NCBI GenBank assembly: GCA_965369325.1
Contig: CBDUQI010000135.1
Span: forward strand, 1 to 16,113
DNA length: 16,113 bases
Direction of reading: 5' to 3'
Source of the DNA: CBDUQI01 sp965369325
GTDB taxonomy: Bacteria > Pseudomonadota > Gammaproteobacteria > Steroidobacterales > JBCBZW01
In this document: positions 1 through 9,000 of the stretch, piece after piece
Numbering within the stretch: the first letter of the stretch is position 1
Layout of the letters: each line of letters opens with the position of its first letter
The notes under the pieces: model-generated
What the model was told of the DNA's origin: nothing
Databases searched by the model: none
What the model saw: the letters and a program-made list of their open reading frames with translations, nothing else
Made by a program: the position numbers and the translations under genes

Positions 1-1740
1 CTTGATACCAACGGCGATGGCGTGCTGAGCAGCCAGGATGTGGGCGGCGGCTTCGATCTGAACGGCAACGGGCTTGACGATCTTGCTGAGGATTCCGATG
101 GCGACGGCATCGCCAATATCGACGATCCGGATGATGACAACGACGGCGTGCCGGATGAGAACGACGCGTTCCCGTTCGACCCGACCGAAACCATCGACAC
201 AGACGGTGATGGTGTAGGCGACAACGCCGACGTGTTTCCGGGTGATCCTAGCGAGAGCGCAGATGCCGACAACGATGGCGTGGGCGACAACGCGGATGCG
301 TTCCCCACCGATCCGGCCGAAACCAGCGATACGGACAACGATGGCGTGGGCGACAACGCCGATGCCTTCCCCGGCGATCCGGGCGAGACCAGCGATGCTG
401 ACGGCGACGGCGTCGGTGACAACAGCGATGTCGATACGGACAACGATGGGCTTCCCGATAGTGTCGAAGCCGGCGGCACCTACGTGTACCGCACGCCGGT
501 GCTATCGGTGCCAGCCTCCAGCGGCACCCGCCACCTGGTAGACCTCTCAGGCGAAGGGGCGCTGATCGGCAGCACCGTGCAGGTGAGTGCGCTGGCGGCC
601 GCTGGCGACCTGACCAGGTCGGATGAATGGCTGCAGCTGGACTTTAACAGCGGCGAGGCGATTAGCGGGGAGATGGAGAGCGATGCGGATTGCGATGAGA
701 CGCTTGAATCGGTTTCGCCTGCGCTGTCTGCAACGGTCACGGTGGTGGATATCGGCGGCGGGACGGCGGGCTTGGTGATTGACGCACAGACTCCTCCGGA
801 AACCGACAACTGCAACACCGATTATCAGTTCCAGGTCGCCGGGTCCGCGCCGGACGATGCGGACGGTGACGGCGTGGCGAACGAACGGGATCTGGATAGC
901 GACAACGACACGCTTCCCGATGTCATCGAAGTAGGCCTCAGCGATACGGACGGCAACGCGCAGGTGGATGATCTGGCCGATCAGGGCACAATCAGCGCGC
1001 CGCGCGATAGCGACAGCGATGGCATCCCGGATTACCTGGATATCGAGAGTCAGAACCCGCTGAACGACGGCACCGCGTTTGATGTGGCGACCAATATCTC
1101 GTTCTCGGCCGGCCTCGATACCAATCGCGACGGCGTGGTGGACGGCAACGATGCCCAAGGGGGTGTGGATACTAACGGCAACGGTCTGGACGATGCTGTG
1201 GAACGGCGTCTGGTGAACATTCACCCCATAGTGACCAATCCTGGTGAGCAATCGGCAGTGGTGGGCGATGCGGTAAGTCTGCAGGTACTCGCGATCGACG
1301 GCGACGGTGATCCCTTGCGCTTTACCGCAGAGGGGTTGCCAGACGGGGTGCAGATCGTGCCATCCACCGGACTGATTTCCGGTGCGCCATCTGCCATTGG
1401 CATCTACAGCGTGGATATCGCGGTCTATGACGGGTATGGCGGTGTCGCGCGCACGTCGTTCGAGTGGTTGGTCAGCGATGAATTCGGCAATCTGCCGCCG
1501 ACGCTGCGGCAGCCGGGCGATCAGGCAACTCGCGAGGGTGGAGATGCGCTGCTGGGCGTGACCGCGCAGGATCGCAACCACGACACACTGACATACGCTG
1601 CTACCGGTCTGCCACCGGGGCTTCAGATCAATCCCATCAACGGCATCATCTATGGCGCACCCGAACAGGGTGGCAGGTTTGAGGTGACGGTGAGTGTTGA
1701 CGACGGTCGCGGTGCCTCAGATTCGGTGCAGTTTTTGTGG
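1..1740 (+). repeat. Paralogous copy of 7801-9540
   Basis: The segment aligns without gaps to 7801-9540 at a constant offset of 7800 bp, until a single-codon indel near 1740. Identity counted by eye over 481-600 is about 79 percent. It falls off through the Ig-like domains. Confidence 0.8.
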
Positions 1741-2934
1741 GCAACCAACGTGACGCTGGATTCGCTCGTCGGCGGGTTGCTCGATGGTGCGCGAGTGGCC
1801 TACGCCAATGCCTCCCCGCAGGCGTGGGTCTCGGTAAGTCGCGATGAGTTCAACACGGTGACGCAGCGGATCGAAGGCGCGCAAGCCTTCGGTACGCCCG
1901 AAGATGACCTGTTCTCCGGCCCGCTCGGCAACTATGCCAACAGCCAGATGTACACCTTCGGTCAGTCGATCAATCCATCGCTAGGCAATGCGCATGTGTT
2001 CGGCTTCAGGCGTGCGACCCGGGCGCCAATGACCGGTGGCAATGATCTGGTTCGTTTGTCCGGCAGGCAAGACGGTGTGGGCTTTGTCGGCCACGGGCGC
2101 AATCTGCCCGACGGCAAGGTGGATGGGAACGAAGAGTTCTATCTGCTTAAGAAAGCGGATCTCACCACGTTCGCCAGCCCGCAGTACCTGGGTCTGTCAT
2201 CCGACGACAATACATCCATCTGGTACGACACGGCGCTCACCATGGGTAACTCCGTGCCGGGCAGCTATCCGTCGGTGTCGGATCGGTTGGAGGAGTCCAG
2301 CGCGGTCGGCTGGTCCATGCAGGGGCTGGCGATCATGCGCAACAACATCGCGCCGGGGCCTGACGTGCTGCTGGATACCGATTTCGAGAGTGACACAGCC
2401 GGTTTGCAATACGCTGATGATTTGTTCCTCGATACCTATCAGCCGGACTATGTGGATGGGGAACATATCCTGGGCATCGACAGCGGCGGCATCCTCGGCA
2501 TCGACAGTGGCGGCATTCTGGGTATCGACAGCGGGGGTATCGACGCCGACACGGTTATCAACATGTCTGGCGGCTGGACAGCGCTGTACACGCTTGCGCA
2601 AACCTCGGCCATCCACATTTCCATGCGCTACAACATCTCCCTGGACTACAGCCATGAGACCGACGAGTACGCACAGGTGCTGGTCGGCGTGGATGAGACC
2701 TTGTTGGGCGAGGACGGGAATACCTATGTGGCCCGAGTGGTTGGCGGCACCGGCGAGAATTCGAACGAGTCATCCGAGTGGGAGACCTTCAATACAACGC
2801 TGACGCTCGCGCCGGGGCCGCATCAATTCAGATTCGGCGTGTTCCACAACAAGAAAACCACCGAGACCGAAACGGCCAGATTAATGCTGGACAGAATTCA
2901 GATTCTGGTGAGCCCGATTCAGGAATCTGAGTAA
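1..2934 (+). CDS. Large exported TSP3-repeat / Ig-like protein, 5' end outside window
   Basis: The frame is open to the left edge, and codons before the first possible start (GTG at 22) still match the downstream paralog, so the gene begins outside the window. Visible domains in order are: TSP3-type calcium repeats (DxDxDG, nt 1-475) with three 66-bp units; a Cys-pair domain of about 125 residues (484-855); more TSP3 repeats (856-1206); two He_PIG/cadherin-like Ig domains (about 1210-1480 and 1495-1740); an unrecognised domain shared with the paralog (about 1750-2340); and a unique C-terminal part with three ILGIDSGG repeats followed by a beta-rich tail. The part up to 1740 is colinear with 7801-9540 of the next gene, so the missing 5' part may also encode a propeller and cytochrome; this is an inference. 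No heme motif lies in the visible part. It is probably secreted or surface-bound and calcium-stabilised. Function unknown. Confidence 0.85.
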   Translation, partial: LDTNGDGVLSSQDVGGGFDLNGNGLDDLAEDSDGDGIANIDDPDDDNDGVPDENDAFPFDPTETIDTDGDGVGDNADVFPGDPSESADADNDGVGDNADAFPTDPAETSDTDNDGVGDNADAFPGDPGETSDADGDGVGDNSDVDTDNDGLPDSVEAGGTYVYRTPVLSVPASSGTRHLVDLSGEGALIGSTVQVSALAAAGDLTRSDEWLQLDFNSGEAISGEMESDADCDETLESVSPALSATVTVVDIGGGTAGLVIDAQTPPETDNCNTDYQFQVAGSAPDDADGDGVANERDLDSDNDTLPDVIEVGLSDTDGNAQVDDLADQGTISAPRDSDSDGIPDYLDIESQNPLNDGTAFDVATNISFSAGLDTNRDGVVDGNDAQGGVDTNGNGLDDAVERRLVNIHPIVTNPGEQSAVVGDAVSLQVLAIDGDGDPLRFTAEGLPDGVQIVPSTGLISGAPSAIGIYSVDIAVYDGYGGVARTSFEWLVSDEFGNLPPTLRQPGDQATREGGDALLGVTAQDRNHDTLTYAATGLPPGLQINPINGIIYGAPEQGGRFEVTVSVDDGRGASDSVQFLWATNVTLDSLVGGLLDGARVAYANASPQAWVSVSRDEFNTVTQRIEGAQAFGTPEDDLFSGPLGNYANSQMYTFGQSINPSLGNAHVFGFRRATRAPMTGGNDLVRLSGRQDGVGFVGHGRNLPDGKVDGNEEFYLLKKADLTTFASPQYLGLSSDDNTSIWYDTALTMGNSVPGSYPSVSDRLEESSAVGWSMQGLAIMRNNIAPGPDVLLDTDFESDTAGLQYADDLFLDTYQPDYVDGEHILGIDSGGILGIDSGGILGIDSGGIDADTVINMSGGWTALYTLAQTSAIHISMRYNISLDYSHETDEYAQVLVGVDETLLGEDGNTYVARVVGGTGENSNESSEWETFNTTLTLAPGPHQFRFGVFHNKKTTETETARLMLDRIQILVSPIQESE
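196..435 (+). repeat. 66-bp tandem TSP3 units (three full, one partial)
   Basis: In-frame units begin at 196, 262, 328 and 394. Each encodes 22 residues of the form D-x-D-x-DGVGDN-x-D-x-FP-x-DP-x-E-(S/T)-x. The spaced acidic residues are the calcium ligands of TSP3-type repeats. The fourth unit passes directly into the next domain. Confidence 0.85.
2467..2538 (+). repeat. 24-bp in-frame microrepeat encoding ILGIDSGG x3
   Basis: Three consecutive 24-bp units at 2467, 2491 and 2515 each encode ILGIDSGG. They differ only at third codon positions. They sit in the C-terminal part of the first gene that is absent from its paralog. Confidence 0.9.
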
Positions 2935-3081
2935 GGCACGCCGTCAAGGTGATGAGGCAGCACAGGGCAACTGTGTTGGCAAGACAACGGACAGGCGCGC
3001 CCGGCCTTTGCAGGTGCGCCTGGGAACAATAAGAAAACGCATTCGGTGCGTGCGCCGACGCAGTGCATAAATAGAAGAAAG
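2935..3081. other. Intergenic spacer between the two giant genes
   Basis: The 147-bp spacer holds a small hairpin (CACAG at 2961-2965, CTGTG at 2971-2975) and a 7-bp inverted repeat (CAGGCGC at 2992-2998, GCGCCTG at 3016-3022, 17-nt loop). Neither is followed by a T-tract, so neither is a clear intrinsic terminator. I see no convincing sigma70 promoter. Co-transcription of the two genes is therefore possible. Confidence 0.5.
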
Positions 3082-6000
3082 ATGAGTATGAGATCAATAA
3101 TTTCGAACGTTCGCCGAGGTTTCCTGGTGCCGCTGACGGCGGCAACTACCCTCACGCTGGGGCTGGTGCTACTGCCCACGGTAAATGCTGGTGCACCCGC
3201 TTCAGGCCCACAACTACCGCTCGAATGCGACACGCCGCTGTACAAAGAGCTCGCACGGCTGAGTGTTCACTCCGGCGATGAGAGGCTGGAGCAGAATCAG
3301 GCGCGCTTGAGTTACTGCAACGAATTTATGGCCGAGTATCTGTCGCAGTTCCGTATGCCCAGGACACGGATGGAAGACCGGGTGATCGCGCCGCTGGAAG
3401 GGCTGATAAACTTTGAGAATGCTCATGTCCACCCGCTGGATATGACCCCGGACGGCACTGTGCTGCTGGCGGTCAACACGGCTGGGCACCGGCTGGAAGT
3501 GTTCGATGTGTCGGGCGCGCAACTGACGCATCGCGAGAGCATTCCGGTGGGTATCGATCCGCTGACGGTTCGTGCACGCACCAACCAGGAGGCGTGGGTG
3601 GTGAACCATGTGTCGGACAGTGTCAGCATTGTCGACCTGACGCTGGGCACAGTGATTCACACGCTGGACACCGACAACGAACCTGCCGACGTGGTGTTTG
3701 CAGGTACGCCGCAGCGCGCCTTCGTGAGCGCCTCTGAGAAAAATCGCATCAATGTGTTCGACCTTGCGGATCTGTCGGCGTCGCCCGCCTCGGTGGATCT
3801 GTTTGGCGAAGATCCGCGAGCGCTTGCGGTCAGCCGCAACGGCCAGCTCGTGTTCGCCGGCATATTCGAATCCGGCAATAACACCACCTTGATCGGTGCC
3901 GACGGGCAGATTCCCGATGGATTAAGTGGTGAAGGGGTGATTACACGTGGTAACACGCTGGCGGATAACGATGTTGCTCTGATTAACGCCAACACCCTTG
4001 GTGTTGCCTATCAGACGGGCTTAATGAACATCGTGATGTCAGTAGCGGTGAATCCGGCGACCGGCGAGATTTCGGTGGTGGGCACAGAGCCGCTGAATGA
4101 AGTGATCCTGGAGCCGAATCTGAACGGCGTGTTTGCGCGTATGAACATGGCGTCCTTCACGTTTGGCGGACCGGTAAGCATTGATGATCTGAATCCGCAT
4201 CTCAACTACAACACGGCGACTGTGCCGCAGTCGGTCCGGGATCAGTCAGTGGGCGATCCTCGCGCAATTGTCTGGCGCGCGGACGGCACCGAAGCGCTGG
4301 TGTCCGGGATGGGCTCCAACAACGTGGTCGTAGTGGGGCAGGACGCACAGCGCCTCGGACTGATCGAGGTGGGTGAAGGCCCGACCGGCATTGTGCTCGA
4401 CGATGCCACCGGTCTCGGCTACGTGATGAACCGCTTCGAGGGTAGCATCTCTATCCTCGACCTGGATGCAAGCGCAGAACTGTCGCGTGTCGCCTTTGAC
4501 GATCCTACGCCACAGGTCATTCGCGAAGGGCGCCCGCTGCTCTACGATACGCACCTTACCTCCGGGTTAGGGCACCTCTCCTGTGGCACCTGCCACGTGG
4601 ACGGCAAGTCGGATCGCATGTCCTGGGACTTGGGTAATCCGGCCGGCGCGGACGTGACCGTGCCCGCAGTGAGCAACATATTCAGCGGCGATGTGACCGG
4701 GGAGTTGACCGGTGAATTTGTCCAGCTCCCGGCGGACAAAGGGCCGATGGCCACGCAAACGCTGGTGGACATCATGGATCACCCGATGCTGCATTGGCGC
4801 GGCGACAAAGCCAACCTGGGTGAGTTCAACCCGACATTCACGGATCTGCTGGGCGACGACACGCAGATCACCGAGCAGCAGATGGAGGCGTTTGGCGAAT
4901 TCCTTCGCACCATCTGGTTCCCGCCCAATCCATATCGATTTGTCGACGACACCCGACCGAACACCATCACGCTTCCGGACGGCGAGGTGATCACCTCACC
5001 CACCATGCTGGCACTGCGTGGCGACAACCCGCAGGAGAACCACTGCCTAAGTTGCCATTACGGCCAGGGCAGTGGCGGGCGCAACTTCGGCGTCAACGAT
5101 GAGATCTCATCCATGGTGGTGGCTTCGGGCTTCCCCGATTTTTACGACCGTATGGGCAAAGCCTACGGCACCGCCGGGTTTGGTTACTTCCATTCCGGTG
5201 GCGCTACCGCGCGCGAGGCCGCCGGCCGTAACGAAATTTTCCTCACCGAGATCCTCACAATCGGCGGACCCAGCGGTCCGCTTGAGGGGGCGGAGCAACG
5301 CAAAGTGCCGCATGCGGGCATGGGCAAACAGGCCACGGTGAATCCGGATTCAACCAACGTGGAACAGGCCTATCTGCGTGAGCTGCTCGGCATCTCCGAA
5401 GACAGTCCGTTCGTGCAATTGATCGCAAGAGGACGGGTGAACGGCGTGCAGCGTGGTTACGTGCACGCTGGTGGCAATGTGTTTCAAAGCGATATCGCGG
5501 CGGAGCAGGTGAGTTGGCGGGATTTGCTCACCTGGGGGCTCGAAGGGCAACCGATTACCTTTACCCTGGTGGTGACCGGGATGGAGACCCGCCTGGCGTT
5601 GGACTGGGATTTGGACGGCACGTTTGATGGTGATGAAGTGCCAGGAAACGCGAACCCGGTGATGTTCAATCCGGGCACTCAAAGCAGTCTGGTCGCCGAG
5701 CCCGTGTCGCTGGTGCTACAGGGCAGTGATGTGGATGGTGATGCACTGACTTTCTCTGCGCAGGGCTTGCCGCCGGGACTGACGCTCTCAGCGAGTGGAC
5801 AGGTGAGCGGCGCGGCCAGTGCGCCCGGCGAGTTCTCGGTGCAGGCAAGTGTTGACGATGGTCGCGGCGGACAAGCCAGCACCACATTCGCGTGGACCGT
5901 CACCGACCTGGACTCCGATAACGATGGCGTCAGTGATTCGATGGATGATTTTCCGAATGATCCCAACGAGACAACAGACTCTGACGGCGATGGCGTTGGC

Positions 6001-9000
6001 GACAATGCGGATATCGATGCCGACAACGATGGGCTTGCCGATGAGGTAGAGGCCGGGCGTGAGTTTGTTGGGCTGAGCCCCACATTGTCGGTGCCCGCTT
6101 CCGGCAGCACCCGCCACCTGGTGGACCTGTCGGGAGAAGGCGTGCTGATTGGCAGCACGGTACAGGTGAGCGGCGTGATCGCTGCAGGCGACCTGAATAA
6201 TTCGAGTGAATGGCTGCAGCTGGACTTCAACAACGGTGAGTTGGTGAGCGCGCAAATGGACTCGGATGCTGATTGCGGCGAGACGCTCCAGTCGGTATCA
6301 CCGGCGCTGGTCGGCACGGCAAGCGTGGTGGACATCGGCGGCGGCATCGCCGGATTGGTGATCGATGCCGAGACGCCCTCGGACGCGGATAATTGCGACA
6401 CGTTGTATCGGTTTCAGGTGAGCGGATCTGCCCCGGATGATGCGGATGGCGACGGCGTGCGCAACGAGCTGGACGTGGATAGCGACAATGACACGATTCC
6501 GGATGTGATCGAGGTGGGCCTGGCAGACGCCGATGGCGATGCACGAGTGGATGATCCATCAGCCCAGGGCAGCGTCACGAACCCGCGCGACAGCGACAGC
6601 GACGGCATCCCCGATTATCTGGACATAGAGAGCCAGAACCCGCTGAATAACGGCACCGCGTTTGACTTGGCCGGCGGTGCTTACGCGCTGTTGGACACTA
6701 ACGGCGACGGCATTCTGGATGGCCTCGATACGGGCGGCGGCAATGACGTGAATGGCAACGGCCTGGATGATCTTGCTGAGGATTCCGATGGCGACGGCAT
6801 CAGCAACATCGACGACCCGGACGATGACAATGATGGCGTGCTGGATGTGAACGACGCCTTCCCGTTCGACCCGAACGAGAGCGCCGATACGGATGGCGAT
6901 GGTGTCGGCGACAATGCGGATGCCTTCCCGAGCGATCCGGGTGAAACGACAGACACAGACAACGACGGGGTTGGCGATAACACCGACACGTTCCCAACCG
7001 ACCCCGGCGAGACCACCGACACGGACAATGATGGCGTTGGCGATAACGCTGACGCGTTCCCGAATGATCCGGGCGAGACCACGGATTCCGATGGCGATGG
7101 TGTAGGCGATAACGCCGACATTGATACTGACAACGATGGCATGCCCAATACGGTTGAGGCCGGTCGTGCATTTACCGTGCTCACGCCGCCGCTCAACGTA
7201 CCCGTCTCCACCCGCAGCGCACGCCATGCGCTGGATCTGTCCAGCGAGGGTGCCGTGATCGGCAGTACGGTGCAGATCAGCGACGTCGTCGCGGCCGGTG
7301 ACCTGAACAGCTCCAGCGAATCGCTGTTGCTGGATTTCAACAGCGGGGAACTGCTGAGCGGCGAGCTGGACGGTGATGATGCCGGCTGCGCCGAGACGCC
7401 TGATCAGGTGACGCCGGTACTCTCCGGTGCAATCACCGTTGTGGATATCGGAGGCGGTACCGCCGGGATTGTGATCGATTCGCAGACTACCTCCAACGTG
7501 GGTTGCGACACTCAGTATCAGTTGCGCATCAGCGGCTCCGCCCCCGGTGACTCGGACGGCGATAATGTCCTCAACGAGCGGGATCTGGACAGCGATAACG
7601 ACACCATCCCAGATGTACTCGAAGTGGGGCTGGCGGATGCTGACGGCAACGCGCAGGTGGACAACCCGTCCGCGCAGGGCACGATTACCAGCCCGCGTGA
7701 CCGAGACAACGACGGCATTCCCGACTACCTGGATCTTGAGAGCCAGAACCCGCTGAACAACGGCACCGCCTTTGATATTCACACGGGCGCGTACGGCCTG
7801 CTGGATACCAACGGTGACGGTATGCTGAGCAGCCTCGATGTGGCTGGCGGCAGTGACGTCAATGGCAATGGTCTGGATGATCTTGCCGAAGATGCCGACG
7901 GCGATGGCATCAGCAACATCGATGACCCGGACGATGACAACGACGGCGTGCTCGATGTGAACGACGCATTCCCGTTCGACCCCACTGAAACCACCGACAC
8001 GGACAACGACGGTGTCGGTGACAATGCCGACGCGTTCCCGAACGATCCGGGCGAGAGCGCCGACACGGACAATGACGGCGTCGGCGACAATGCCGATGTA
8101 TTCCCCAATGACCCCGGCGAGACCACCGACACGGATAACGACGGTGTGGGTGATAACGGTGACGCGTTCCCGGACGATCCGGATGAGACCAGCGACTCGG
8201 ACGGCGATGGTGTCGGTGACAATAGCGATATCGACACGGACAACGACGGGATGGCCGACGACGTTGAAGCTGGCGGCGAGTACACGCGTCTCACGCCGGT
8301 GTTGTCGGTGCCGGCCTCCAGCGGCACCCGCCACCTGTTGGACCTTTCAGGGGAAGGCTCGTCAATCGGTAGCACGGTGCAGGTGAGCGCAGTGCGAGCC
8401 GCCGGCGACCTGACCAGGTCGGATGAATGGCTGCAGTTGGATTTCAACAGCGGTGAGGTGGTTACTGGGCAGATGGAGAGCGACGCAGATTGCGGCGAAG
8501 CGCTCGAATCGGTATTGCCCACGTTGTCGGCAACGGTCACGGTAGTGGACATCGGCGGTGGCACGGCAGGTCTGGTGATCGATGCGCAGACCCCGCCCGA
8601 GACGGATAACTGCAACACCGAATACCAGTTTCAGATCACAGGATCCGCGCCGGACGATGCCGACAGTGACAGCGTGGCGAATGAGCGGGATCTGGACAGC
8701 GACAACGATACGATTCCGGATGTCGTTGAAGTTGGCCTTGCCGATGCGGATGGCAACGCCCAGGTGGATGACCCCTCGGCCCAGGGCACCATCACGAGCC
8801 CGCAGGACAGCGACAGCGATGGCATCCCCGACTACCTGGATCTGGAGAGCCAGAATCCGCTGAACAACGGCACGGCTTACGACGTCGCGACCAATGCCTC
8901 GTTCTCAGCAAGTTTGGACACCAATCGCGATGGCGTGGTGGACGGCAATGACGCCGAGGGTGGCGTGGACGCCAACGGCAATGGCCTGGACGACGCGGTG

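Noticed and set aside
196..435. Regularly spaced repeats considered as a CRISPR array
   Set aside because: The units are contiguous, in frame and coding for TSP3 motifs, with no variable spacers.
6559..8334. Long minus-strand ORF (591 codons) antisense to the giant gene
   Set aside because: Its sequence is a periodic antisense reading of the TSP3 repeats, and the + frame has coherent domains. Other long antisense ORFs at 547-1581, 5679-6401 and 7779-8618 have the same cause.
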